Below, piece by piece: positions 1 through 7,628 of a DNA stretch of 29,988 nucleotides (the stretch's first letter is position 1; each line of letters begins with the position of its first letter). The translations under genes and the position numbers were made by a program. The notes under the pieces were generated by a model. The model was not told the DNA's origin and ran no database searches. It saw only the letters and a program-made list of their open reading frames with translations. Source of the stretch: Pseudomonadota bacterium (lineage in GTDB: Bacteria; Pseudomonadota; Alphaproteobacteria; Rhizobiales; Beijerinckiaceae); NCBI GenBank assembly GCA_023423995.1, contig JAFAEL010000112.1:1-29988 (forward strand), read 5' to 3'.

Positions 1-2037
1 GGGTGGCGGCCGGAGGGCGCTTTGGTCGCGGTGGCGATCTTCGTGCTCGGCGGCTCGGCTTCGGCCAGGCTGCAACATACGGGCATGATCTTCGGCTACG
101 GGATCTTCCCGCTCGCACTGCTTCTGCTCGAGGAAGCGCTCGATCGCCGCTCCTATCTCCTGGCATGCGCGTTTGCCGCCGTCGCAAGCGTCATGGTGGT
201 GGGACGCGACCAGGTAGCGTTCCTGACCGGCCTGATGCTCGTCGGCGTCGTCGTACACCAGACGGTCCTCTCCGGCGGCGCGCTCGCGTATCTGCGCTCC
301 CGGGCGGCTATCCTTCTCGCCGCGGGACTCGTCGGTGCGGCGCTTCTCGCCGTGCCGGTGGTGCTGACGATGCAGCTCCTGGCAACCTCGACGCGCCCGT
401 CCTTCGGCTTCGGCGTCGCGGCTATGGGTTCGCTTCCGCCGGAGAGCCTGGCGACCATCCTGTTCGCCAACGTCTTCGGCTCGCTGCGCTGGACCTATGA
501 TTACTGGGGCCCGGACTGGCATTCCCTCGTCGAGGGGACCTGGACGGACCGCGCGACCAACTACCTGTTCGCCGGAACGGTCCCTGCCGTCCTGCTACTC
601 TGGCATGGCCTCGCCGGTGGGCGCCTTCTCGCGCGCGAGTTCCGCTTCTTTCTCATCGTGGGGATTGCGGCGATCCTTTACGCGCTCGGCCGCTACACGC
701 CCGTCTTCTCTTTCATTTTCGACAACCTGCCCGGGATTGCCCTCTACCGCCGGCCCGCCGATGCGACCTTCCTGATCAACATCGCACTGGCATTCGCCGG
801 CGGTTACCTGGTTCATCGCTTCTTCCAGGAGGGCAATCCGCGTTTCGCCGAAATGCGGCGATCGCCTCGGGCCGCGATCCTGGTGGCCTGCGCCATCGCT
901 ATCGTTGCGGGCTCGATCCTGTCCGGACTGACCTTTGCGCTACGGGCAAACCAAGGCGCGGCGGCGGCGACGGAGATCGCGATCGCGATCGCCCTCTCGG
1001 GAGGTTTGGTCGTCCTGCTCCTGCGCAGCGACGTCGATCGACGCTGGCGGGCCATGGCGGCTATAGCGATCGCGGCCTTCACGGGCGGCGAGTTGATCTG
1101 GCGCAACGCCGCCTCGGCGCTCAATGCGGAGCCGGCCGAGCGATATGCCGTCTTCCGGGACCTGCCGGCCGACCAACTGAGGGGTCTTCAGGTGCTCAAG
1201 CAGGCGCTGGCCGAGAGGCATGCTCGCGGGGAGCGCCCGCGGGTCGAGATTCTTGGCCTGGGTGGCGCATGGCAGAACGCCTCGATGGTTCTCGGGCTCG
1301 AGGACACCATCGGCTACAATCCCCTGCGGCTAGCCGATTATGAACGCGCGATCGGCCCCGGGGAGAACGCGGCCGACCCGAACCTGCGGCAGTTCCCGGG
1401 CACGTTCCGCGGCTATCGGTGCCGTCTGGCAAGCCTGCTCGGCCTCGAATATCTCGTCCTCGACCGCCCCGTGGAGCGCCTGCCGCGCCACTTCCCACGC
1501 CTGACCGGAGCGCGCCTCCTCTACGGCTCGGGCACGATGTGGGTGTACCAGCTCGCTTCGAGCGCGCCTCGCGCTTATCTGGCGACGCATCTCGTGCCCG
1601 TCGATTCCGAGAAGGTTCTCGAAGACGAGGAATTGCCGGAGTTCGACAGGCGCTCGGCGGCCCTGCTGGAGGCGGACCAGGCCGCCGAACTGCACGGCGA
1701 TTACGGCACTCGGGATACCGCCGCCGAACCGGATCCCGCGAACGGGTCTGTCCGCATTACGGGATACCGCCGCAATGAGGTCTCACTCGAGGTGGATACC
1801 GACCGCAACAGCGTGGTGATCCTTCACGACATCTACTATCCCGGCTGGGAGGTAACGGTGGACGGAAAACCCGCGACGATGTTGCGGGCCAATCTGCTGT
1901 TCCGCGGTGTCGAGGTTCCGCCCGGGCATCACAGGATCGAGTTCCGCTTCCGCCCGCTTTCGGTCGCGAACCTCGTTTCGGCGGCGAGCGGGTTGATCGA
2001 GAGCGAGGACGGCGAGGCGGAGACGCTGACCCGCTGA
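1..2037 (+). CDS. YfhO-like multi-pass membrane protein, 5'-truncated by window edge
   Basis: The frame is open from the first base, so the true start lies upstream; the first internal candidate start is a TTG at 22 and is probably not real. About 678 codons are visible. The N-terminal two thirds contain many hydrophobic segments, including stretches rich in A/L/V/I at about residues 10-35, 60-85, 105-130, 190-240 and 290-375 of the visible protein. They are followed by a soluble region. The last ~80 residues before the end contain a YPGWEVTVDGKP stretch and a PPGHHRIEFRFRP stretch, typical of the C-terminal beta domain of YfhO-type proteins (polytopic, GT-C-like, linked to lipid-linked sugar transfer in Gram-positives). 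Substrate and exact function are unknown here. The next gene starts 4 bp after the stop, suggesting co-transcription. The family call is fairly secure; the function is inference. Confidence 0.75.
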   Translation, partial: GWRPEGALVAVAIFVLGGSASARLQHTGMIFGYGIFPLALLLLEEALDRRSYLLACAFAAVASVMVVGRDQVAFLTGLMLVGVVVHQTVLSGGALAYLRSRAAILLAAGLVGAALLAVPVVLTMQLLATSTRPSFGFGVAAMGSLPPESLATILFANVFGSLRWTYDYWGPDWHSLVEGTWTDRATNYLFAGTVPAVLLLWHGLAGGRLLAREFRFFLIVGIAAILYALGRYTPVFSFIFDNLPGIALYRRPADATFLINIALAFAGGYLVHRFFQEGNPRFAEMRRSPRAAILVACAIAIVAGSILSGLTFALRANQGAAAATEIAIAIALSGGLVVLLLRSDVDRRWRAMAAIAIAAFTGGELIWRNAASALNAEPAERYAVFRDLPADQLRGLQVLKQALAERHARGERPRVEILGLGGAWQNASMVLGLEDTIGYNPLRLADYERAIGPGENAADPNLRQFPGTFRGYRCRLASLLGLEYLVLDRPVERLPRHFPRLTGARLLYGSGTMWVYQLASSAPRAYLATHLVPVDSEKVLEDEELPEFDRRSAALLEADQAAELHGDYGTRDTAAEPDPANGSVRITGYRRNEVSLEVDTDRNSVVILHDIYYPGWEVTVDGKPATMLRANLLFRGVEVPPGHHRIEFRFRPLSVANLVSAASGLIESEDGEAETLTR

Positions 2038-2041
2038 GGCG

Positions 2042-3004
2042 ATGAGGATGACCTTGAGGCGGTTTGGGATTGCGGCGGCACTGCTGAGCCTTGTCGGCCA
2101 GTCTGCCCATGCCCAGACCGCGCCGGCTGTCGGTCCGGGCGCGGTTTCGCCTCCCGCGGCCGCCGCACCCCAGTTCCAGGCGACTCCAGGATCGGGCCTC
2201 AACTTCCCCGCGCCACCGCCGGTGCCAATGCCCGCGATGGTGCCGGATTCAGCCAGCCTGTCGCTCAGCGCCGTATTCACGGCCGACCAGCGCCCCATCC
2301 GCTCTGGACTCGTCTGGCGTATTTTCGCCGAAAGCGGTGTGGAAGGCCGTCCCAGGCTCGTCGCGAAGTCAACGGCAGCTGCGCCGGTGATCTCGCTCGC
2401 CCCCGGCACCTACACGGTGCATGCGGCCTATGGGTTCGCGAGCGCTTCCCGGCGCGTAACGCTGTCGGGCGGCGGCTCGTCGGAGCGTCTGGCCATCAAT
2501 GGCGGCGCACTCAAGCTATCGGGCGCGATCGGTGATCTGCCCATCAGCCCCAACCGGCTGACCTTCTCGATCTTCCTGCCGGTCGGGAACGACAGCGAAG
2601 GGCGGACGGTGATGTCCAACGTCAAGGCGGGAGACGTGATCCGGCTGCCGGAAGGCAACTACCACATCGTGTCCACCTACGGTGAGTCGAACGCGATCAT
2701 GCGGGTTGATCTGAAGGTCGATCCGGGCCGGCTGACGGAGGCGACGGTCAACCATCGCGCGGCGACCGTGACCCTGAAGCTCGTGGCAGCGCCGGGCGGC
2801 GAAGCCTTCGCGGGTACCGCGTTCAGCGTGCTGACGCCGGGCGGCGACGTCATCCGTGAGGCGATCGGGGCGTTCCCGACCGTCACCCTGGCCGAAGGCG
2901 AGTACACGGTGATCGCCCGGCATGACGGGCGCGTCTATACGCGCGAGTTCAAGGTCGAGAGCGGCCTCGACCGCGACATCGAGGTGTTCGCGAAGGATTC
3001 CTGA
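2042..3004 (+). CDS. Secreted beta-repeat protein, function unknown
   Basis: A 320-residue protein with a clear Sec signal peptide: positive residues RR at 6-7, a hydrophobic core at 9-19 and an AHA-Q cleavage site after residue 24. A Pro/Ala-rich linker follows (about 26-68), then three similar units of about 82 residues. Each unit contains an [AP]xGxY[TH][VI] strand motif, starting near residues 120, 203 and 284 (PGTYTV, PEGNYHI, AEGEYTV), followed by a second strand ending near R-V-T-L, R-V-D-L or R-E-F-K-V. The pattern resembles PEGA or carboxypeptidase-regulatory-like beta sandwiches. It starts 4 bp after the YfhO-like gene, so an operon is likely and a periplasmic or cell-envelope role is inferred. 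No catalytic motif is visible. It ends just before the convergent yidD gene. Confidence 0.72.
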   Translation: MRMTLRRFGIAAALLSLVGQSAHAQTAPAVGPGAVSPPAAAAPQFQATPGSGLNFPAPPPVPMPAMVPDSASLSLSAVFTADQRPIRSGLVWRIFAESGVEGRPRLVAKSTAAAPVISLAPGTYTVHAAYGFASASRRVTLSGGGSSERLAINGGALKLSGAIGDLPISPNRLTFSIFLPVGNDSEGRTVMSNVKAGDVIRLPEGNYHIVSTYGESNAIMRVDLKVDPGRLTEATVNHRAATVTLKLVAAPGGEAFAGTAFSVLTPGGDVIREAIGAFPTVTLAEGEYTVIARHDGRVYTREFKVESGLDRDIEVFAKDS

Positions 3005-3006
3005 CC

Positions 3007-3333
3007 TCAGGTCCGGGCAGGAGGTTCGGAGTTCGTCCCGCGCCACCGCCCGTATCGCCACGGCAGGTACCAGGCGGCCCGTTGCGGGAGTTCCTCGCAT
3101 ACGAAGTCGAGGCCCGAGGTGCCCCCGGGGCCGCAGCGGCATATGCGGGCCGCGGCCATCCAGGCGCCCGGCCACACCCCATGCCGCCCGACCGCCTCGG
3201 CCGCATATTCGGAGCAGCTTGGCAGATGGCGGCAGGCGCGACCCGCGATCGCCGAGAACGTCAGCTGGTAGGCCCGGATCATACCCGTCGCGAGGAGCCG
3301 GCCGGTGCGGCCCGCCGCCGCGCCTGCGCTCAC
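3007..3333 (-). CDS. yidD: Membrane protein insertion efficiency factor YidD
   Basis: A 108-residue protein carrying the YidD signature: a short amphipathic/hydrophobic N-terminus (about residues 18-31, MIRAYQLTFSAIAG), then CRHLPSCSEYAAEA at 34-47, HG at 51-52, GAW at 56-58, and R63-ICRC followed by GGTSGLDFV. YidD proteins help YidC/Sec insert inner-membrane proteins and act on the cytoplasmic membrane face. The GTG at 3333 is chosen as start because it forms a GTGA overlap with the stop of the upstream scaffold gene, indicating translational coupling. An in-frame ATG at 3282 is a possible shorter start. The usual DP of the family's GG.DPV motif is replaced by LDFV, and the C-terminal ~25 residues are extra. 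The identity is secure. Confidence 0.88.
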   Translation of the reverse strand: MSAGAAAGRTGRLLATGMIRAYQLTFSAIAGRACRHLPSCSEYAAEAVGRHGVWPGAWMAAARICRCGPGGTSGLDFVCEELPQRAAWYLPWRYGRWRGTNSEPPART

Positions 3334-3785
3334 TCGGCCGCCTCCCGAGGTGCGTTGCGCCGTCCTTCGGCCTGATCGAGCGCCTCGACGACGGCATCGA
3401 ACGTCAACATGGTCGAGGCATGCCGCGCCTTGTAGTCGCGCACCGGCTCGAGCGCAGCGAGATCCGCCCAACGCCCCGTCGGGGCGGGCCCGCTCTCCTT
3501 CAGCATCCGGCGCATCGTCTCCCGCAGTTCGCGGAGTTCGTCGTGCGTCGCCCCCACGACGTGGCGCGCCATGATCGACGACGACGCCTGGCCGAGGGCG
3601 CACGCCTTCACGTCATGTGCGAAGTCGGTGACGACCTCGCCATCCGTCTTGAGGTCGACCGTGACGGTCGAGCCGCAAAGCTTGGAGTGCGCCCGGGCCG
3701 TCCCGTCGGGATCCGCAAGCCGGCCAAGCCTCGGAATATCCGCAGCTAGCTCGAGTATGCGCTGGTTATAGATGTCGCTCAGCAT
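3330..3785 (-). CDS. NifU/IscU-like iron-sulfur cluster assembly scaffold protein
   Basis: 151 residues starting MLSDIYNQRILE, the standard opening of NifU-N/SufU-type scaffolds. Two of the three canonical cluster-ligand cysteines are present: C37 in KLCGST and C62 in ACALGQAS. At the third position, where IscU and SufU have Cys near the C-terminal helix, this protein reads RHASTML (about 121-127) with no Cys. Such two-Cys variants occur in a subgroup that I believe is common in Hyphomicrobiales, so a standard scaffold role is not assured. The ATG at 3785 is preferred over upstream in-frame starts because the family homology begins there. The gene overlaps yidD by 4 bp and is divergent from hisI across a 92-bp gap. 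Confidence 0.85.
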   Translation of the reverse strand: MLSDIYNQRILELAADIPRLGRLADPDGTARAHSKLCGSTVTVDLKTDGEVVTDFAHDVKACALGQASSSIMARHVVGATHDELRELRETMRRMLKESGPAPTGRWADLAALEPVRDYKARHASTMLTFDAVVEALDQAEGRRNAPREAAE

Positions 3786-3877
3786 GCCCCGATGGCTCTC
3801 GTGGCCGTTTCGCCTCGAAGAAGCATATAGGAACCTGCAAGCTCCGTCGCGAGGCGGAGGCGGAGAGGACGGAACCG

Positions 3878-4291
3878 GTGCAGTTCGCGACAGCCAACAG
3901 CAAGCAGGAACTCGAGGAGGATCTGCGCTTCTCGCCACGCTTCGGCGCCGACGGGCTTCTCACCTGCGTGGCGACGGACGTGCTGACGGGCGATCTCCTC
4001 ATGGTGGCACACATGAATCGCGAAGCGCTCGCCCGAACCATCGAGACGGGCGAGGCCTGGTACTGGTCACGCTCCCGCAGCGAGCTCTGGCATAAGGGCG
4101 CGACAAGCGGCCAGATCCAGACAATCGAGGAGATGCGGATCGACTGCGACCAGGACGCAATCTGGATCAAGGTCCGCGTCGGGGGCGACGGTGGAGCCTG
4201 TCACACGGGACGCCGAAGCTGCTTCTACCGGCGGCTCGGCGGTGCCGCGAAGGACGGCAGCATAGCTCTCGAATGGGTTGAGAAGGAGTAG
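3878..4291 (+). CDS. hisI: Phosphoribosyl-AMP cyclohydrolase
   Basis: A 137-residue enzyme of histidine biosynthesis that opens the adenine ring of phosphoribosyl-AMP to give ProFAR. The family signature is intact: MNREAL at 46-51, WYWSRSRSELWHKGATSG at about 61-78, the metal cluster D89-C90-D91-x-D93, and the zinc-site region C108-HTGRRS-C115-FYR. The length matches the stand-alone HisI form, not the fused HisIE. The start is a GTG at 3878 with a GGAG-type ribosome-binding site around 3861-3868. No ATG is available before the conserved core. The patatin-like gene follows after 83 bp on the same strand. In many Hyphomicrobiales folE precedes hisI; it is absent here. Confidence 0.95.
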   Translation: MQFATANSKQELEEDLRFSPRFGADGLLTCVATDVLTGDLLMVAHMNREALARTIETGEAWYWSRSRSELWHKGATSGQIQTIEEMRIDCDQDAIWIKVRVGGDGGACHTGRRSCFYRRLGGAAKDGSIALEWVEKE

Positions 4292-4374
4292 GGCCGTTCG
4301 GCAGGACGTCGATCGTTCACGGCGTTTTCACTGGCCGGCTGGCACGGTAGCGGGAACAGGCACGGAGCCTCGAC

Positions 4375-5424
4375 ATGCTGTTCGATGGACTCGCCCGCCG
4401 GGCACTCAGCCTCGGCAGCGAGGGTACGGCGAATGGATCGCAGGAGAAGTCGCCGCCATCGACGCGGCTGAAGATCGGCTTCGCGCTCGGCGGAGGAGCG
4501 GCGCGGGGCTGGGCGCATATCGGCGTGCTGCAGGTCTTCGAAGCGGCGGGCATAAGGCCCACGATGATTGCAGGCTGCTCGATCGGTGCCGTCGTGGGCG
4601 GCTGCTACGCGGCCGGGAAGCTCGAGAACATCGAGGTTTTCGCGCGCTCGCTGACCAAGCGTCGGGTCATGGGGCTCCTCGACTTCCATCTGACGGGGTC
4701 GGGCCTCATCGCGGGCGGGCGTCTGCAGAAGCTTCTCGAGATGGATCTGGGCGACCTGCGGCTCGAGCACTTGCCCATCCGGTTCGCCACGGTTGCCACC
4801 GAGCTCGTGACCGGCCACGAGATCTGGCTGACGCGCGGCGCGCTGGTCGATGCCCTGCGGGCATCCTATGCACTGCCGGGCGTGTTCGATCCCGTTCGCC
4901 TCGGCGGACGATGGCTGATCGACGGGGCGCTCGTGAACCCCGTTCCCGTGACGGTGGCTCGCGCCTTCGGGGCAGATGTCGTCATCTGCGTCAACCTGAA
5001 CAACGACATCCGCCTTCGCGGCGCCGTGATCCATGATCATGGCGAGGTAGAGGACGAACCGGCCCCGCTGGACGAACCCGCCGGCGAACCACCGCGAACT
5101 GGCCTGTTCTCGAGTTGGCTGGACAATCCCGGGCGACGGCGTGGGCGACGTTCTGCACCCGGCATGGCCAGCGTCATGATCGACGCCTTCAACATCACGC
5201 AGGACCGCATTTCGCGTTCGCGACTGGCGGGCGATCCGCCTGACGCCATGGTGTCGCCCAAGCTCGCGGAGATCGGCCTCTTCGAATTCCACCGGGCCGC
5301 CGAAGCGATCGAGCTCGGCCGTCAGGCGGCCGAGCGGGCGCTCCCCGACATTCTCGAGATGCTGAAGGGGGCCGTCGTCGTCCCAGGCGTTGCCCGGGGG
5401 ATGCCTCAGGCTGTTGCGATGTAG
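4375..5424 (+). CDS. Patatin-like phospholipase family protein (RssA-like)
   Basis: 349 residues with the patatin fold motifs: oxyanion loop G39-GGAARG45, nucleophile elbow G67-C-S69-I-G71, and the catalytic Asp in L181-I-D183-G-A185. This gives an intact Ser-Asp dyad, so the protein is predicted to be an active esterase or phospholipase; the lipid substrate is unknown. The N-terminal ~30 residues are a variable extension. After residue ~220 there is a charged, Pro-rich insertion before a C-terminal helical region. No signal peptide is visible, so it is probably cytoplasmic or membrane-associated. An ATG at 4375 is preceded by GGAG near 4364. It follows hisI in the same direction, and its last 19 bp overlap the convergent CBS gene. 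Confidence 0.9.
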   Translation: MLFDGLARRALSLGSEGTANGSQEKSPPSTRLKIGFALGGGAARGWAHIGVLQVFEAAGIRPTMIAGCSIGAVVGGCYAAGKLENIEVFARSLTKRRVMGLLDFHLTGSGLIAGGRLQKLLEMDLGDLRLEHLPIRFATVATELVTGHEIWLTRGALVDALRASYALPGVFDPVRLGGRWLIDGALVNPVPVTVARAFGADVVICVNLNNDIRLRGAVIHDHGEVEDEPAPLDEPAGEPPRTGLFSSWLDNPGRRRGRRSAPGMASVMIDAFNITQDRISRSRLAGDPPDAMVSPKLAEIGLFEFHRAAEAIELGRQAAERALPDILEMLKGAVVVPGVARGMPQAVAM

Positions 5425-5837
5425 TCGCGCATCGCTCGGTGCTCCGACTCGATGTCGCCGAGCCTCTGCTTCACGACGTCCCCGATGGAGATGATGCCGG
5501 CAAGTCGCCCGCCCTCGATCACCGGGACGTGGCGGAACTTGCCCTCCGTCATGAGACCCATGATCTCGTCGATGCTGGTCGTCGGCACGCAGGTGACAAC
5601 CTTGGCCGTCATGCGGCTCGAGACGGGAGCCTTGAGGGCCTCCCCGCCTGCCTCGGCAACGGCCCGAACGACGTCACGCTCGGAGATGATCCCGAGGACG
5701 GTCCCGGAGCCGTCGACCACCACGACGGCGCCGATCCGACGTTCAGACAGGCAGGTGACCGCGTCCGCCAGCGTCCGGTCCGGCGCGATCGTAACGACCT
5801 TGCGGCCTTTCCCGGCCAAGATGTGCTCGACGCTCAT
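5406..5837 (-). CDS. CBS-domain pair protein
   Basis: 143 residues consisting almost entirely of two CBS motifs: CBS1 about 7-62 (IAPDRTLADAV, then GIISERDVVRAV at 49-60) and CBS2 about 76-128 (VPTTSIDEIMGLM, then GIISIGDVVKQRL at 114-126). CBS pairs bind adenine nucleotides and act as energy or ligand sensors; with no fused effector, the partner is unknown. The ATG at 5837 is the family-typical start, MSVEHIL. It lies 64 bp downstream of the rhomboid gene on the same strand and overlaps the convergent patatin-like gene by 19 bp. Confidence 0.9.
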   Translation of the reverse strand: MSVEHILAGKGRKVVTIAPDRTLADAVTCLSERRIGAVVVVDGSGTVLGIISERDVVRAVAEAGGEALKAPVSSRMTAKVVTCVPTTSIDEIMGLMTEGKFRHVPVIEGGRLAGIISIGDVVKQRLGDIESEHRAMRDYIATA

Positions 5838-5901
5838 CGAATCGCCTCCGTCCCTTCGATCAGGTCTCAGAACGGGATGATGCGAAACGGCGGCCCAGGG
5901 T

Positions 5902-6729
5902 TCAAGCCGTCCACGATGTGGTCTGTCCGGGCGTGCCCGATACCGGGTCAAGCCAAGGAAAGACCAGGAGGCCCGTGACAAGCCCCCCGATATGCGCCTG
6001 CCACGCGACCCCTCCTTCCGTGATGCCCAGGGGTTGCGACAGGAGCCCTACGACGAGGTTGATGACGAGCCAGCTGCCCAGAAAGAACAGCGCGCTGCGA
6101 TTCCGCACGAGTTCGCCGAGGCTGCTGCGCCGGTCCTGGGCGCCGACCGGCCAATCCCAAACGCGTTCAGGTCGTCGGAAGACGAACAAGGCTGCCGCTC
6201 CCATAAAGCCCGACACGGTGCCCGACGCCCCGATAACGACCTGGGTGCTGAGCGGGCTGCTCAGCCACTGCACGGCAACCGCCCCGACGGTCGCCAGGAC
6301 GGCAAGGATGACGGAGCGCGTCGTCCCGCAGCGGCGAACGACGGGGCTGCCGAAGGCTACCAGCCACACGCAGTTCAGGACGACGTGCATCCAAGAGCCA
6401 TGCAGCAGTGCGTAGCTCAGCGCCGTGACGGGCGATGCCCCGCCCTGCGCAACGACATATTCGGCGATCATGAGATGGGCCGCCGAAACGTCCGCATCGC
6501 CACCGTCGATCGAAGTCGCCGCCGCAATGATCGCCTCGGGACCGGCGTAGCCCCACGCGAGCGACCATCGCGCCGGCACGAAACCCCAGTCGAACAGAAG
6601 CTCGAGATCCGTCGCGGGAGGCAGCAGCCCTCGAAGAAAGTGGATCGCGCAAAGCCCAAGGACCAGGACCAGGATCAAGCCCGGCATGTTCACAGCGGGC
6701 TCGCGCCGGCGGATCGCATCATGAGACAT
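5902..6729 (-). CDS. Rhomboid family intramembrane serine protease
   Basis: 275 residues with at least six hydrophobic segments: about 15-33, 55-72, 97-128 (containing H110, H115 and N119 of the HGxxxHxxxN oxyanion motif), 137-155, 163-184 with catalytic S169 in G167-A-S-G170, and 213-232. The final segment carries the catalytic H246 in WQAHIGGLVTG. The Ser-His dyad is therefore complete and the protein is predicted to cleave transmembrane substrates in the inner membrane; substrates are unknown. The ATG at 6729 is chosen because the sequence upstream in the same frame is low-complexity Arg-rich and overlaps the divergent PAS gene. The CBS gene follows on the same strand after 64 bp. Confidence 0.9.
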   Translation of the reverse strand: MSHDAIRRREPAVNMPGLILVLVLGLCAIHFLRGLLPPATDLELLFDWGFVPARWSLAWGYAGPEAIIAAATSIDGGDADVSAAHLMIAEYVVAQGGASPVTALSYALLHGSWMHVVLNCVWLVAFGSPVVRRCGTTRSVILAVLATVGAVAVQWLSSPLSTQVVIGASGTVSGFMGAAALFVFRRPERVWDWPVGAQDRRSSLGELVRNRSALFFLGSWLVINLVVGLLSQPLGITEGGVAWQAHIGGLVTGLLVFPWLDPVSGTPGQTTSWTA

Positions 6730-6945
6730 CGCGCCCGAACTTGGGCCGGCCACCCCGCTCCCGCAAGCGCACACGCCGCTCGTTAACCCTAATCGGCCGT
6801 TTCCGGCGCACTGCCCCTTTTGAGGCATGCCGGTCGCGCTCTCGGCGTGAGAGGCTCGCCGTCGTCCCGGTTCTGACCGGAAGCGCGAGGCTCGGATCCC
6901 GAAATGGAGCGGCCCAGCTCCACCGGCGAGCGAGACGGTCCCGAG

Positions 6946-7530
6946 ATGAAGCACACAACCTCTCGTCTTCTGTTCGCATATTGGGACGGGGTGCGAGGCG
7001 ACCGGGCCGCTCCCGAGCGCGCGCAGATCGAGCCGGGCCGTATCCGACATATCCTGGCGGATACCTTCATTCTCGGCCTGGAGGCAGACGGACGCGCCAC
7101 CTTCCGCCTCGCCGGAACGCGGATGTGTGCGCTGTTCGGCCGCGACCTGAAGGGCGCCCTCTTCTCCGATCTCTGGCCAGCCGATCGAAGGGCGGAGCCC
7201 GACCAACTGATCGATCTGGTCGCGAACGATACGGTCGCGGTGGTCGCCGGGATGCTCGGCGAGGCCGAGCTTGGGCCCGTCGTCGGGCTCGAATTGCTCC
7301 TCCTGCCGCTTCGCTACGGGGGATCGACGAACCGGCGCGCACTCGGTGCGCTGTCCCCGAGTTCGGTGCCGCCGTGGCTCGGTCTGGCGCCCGTCCATGG
7401 GCTTGCGACGCGTTCGGTCAGAGTCGTGGGCGGGAACCGCACAGGCGCGCCATCGCTCCCGGGCGACTTCGGTTCCGGCCCCTCGTCGAAGCGCCGTCAC
7501 CTTGTGGTGCTTGAGGGCGGCCTTCGCTAA
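6946..7530 (+). CDS. Single PAS-domain protein (PAS_5 family)
   Basis: 194 residues from the ATG at 6946; an upstream in-frame ATG at 6904 would add 14 residues. The MKHTTSRLLFAYWDGVRGDRAAPERAQI opening region, followed by I-RHILADTFILGLEADGRATFRLAGTRMCALFGRDLKG, matches the small PAS-fold proteins widespread in Hyphomicrobiales. These proteins have no output domain and no proven partner. The C-terminal part contains a short beta-rich stretch (GLELLLLPLRY) and a basic, Ser/Pro-rich tail. It is divergent from the rhomboid gene, and the 98-bp gap to the PilZ gene contains a small inverted repeat over the stop codon. The domain call is good; the role is unknown. Confidence 0.78.
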   Translation: MKHTTSRLLFAYWDGVRGDRAAPERAQIEPGRIRHILADTFILGLEADGRATFRLAGTRMCALFGRDLKGALFSDLWPADRRAEPDQLIDLVANDTVAVVAGMLGEAELGPVVGLELLLLPLRYGGSTNRRALGALSPSSVPPWLGLAPVHGLATRSVRVVGGNRTGAPSLPGDFGSGPSSKRRHLVVLEGGLR

Positions 7531-7536
7531 GCGAAG
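7522..7536 (+). terminator. Short inverted repeat over the PAS gene stop codon
   Basis: A perfect CTTCGCT-A-AGCGAAG inverted repeat; as RNA it would fold as about a 6-bp stem with a TAA loop. The stop codon of the PAS gene lies in the loop region. There is no strong T-run, so intrinsic termination is only possible, and chance is not excluded. Confidence 0.3.
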
Positions 7537-7628
7537 TCGCACTTCCTAACCTGTGAGTGGTCGGTTCAAGCCAGCGTTAACGTAGCCTGGGTAGCATCGG
7601 GAGGGTATCCAGGACTGATTCTGTCGAT

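Noticed and set aside
4225..5292. A 355-codon minus-strand open frame
   Set aside because: It lies antisense to the patatin-like gene with its intact GxSxG and DGA motifs, and has no coding features of its own.
6730..7542. A minus-strand N-terminal extension of the rhomboid protease
   Set aside because: It overlaps the divergent PAS gene and has low-complexity basic sequence; the family-typical start is the ATG at 6729.
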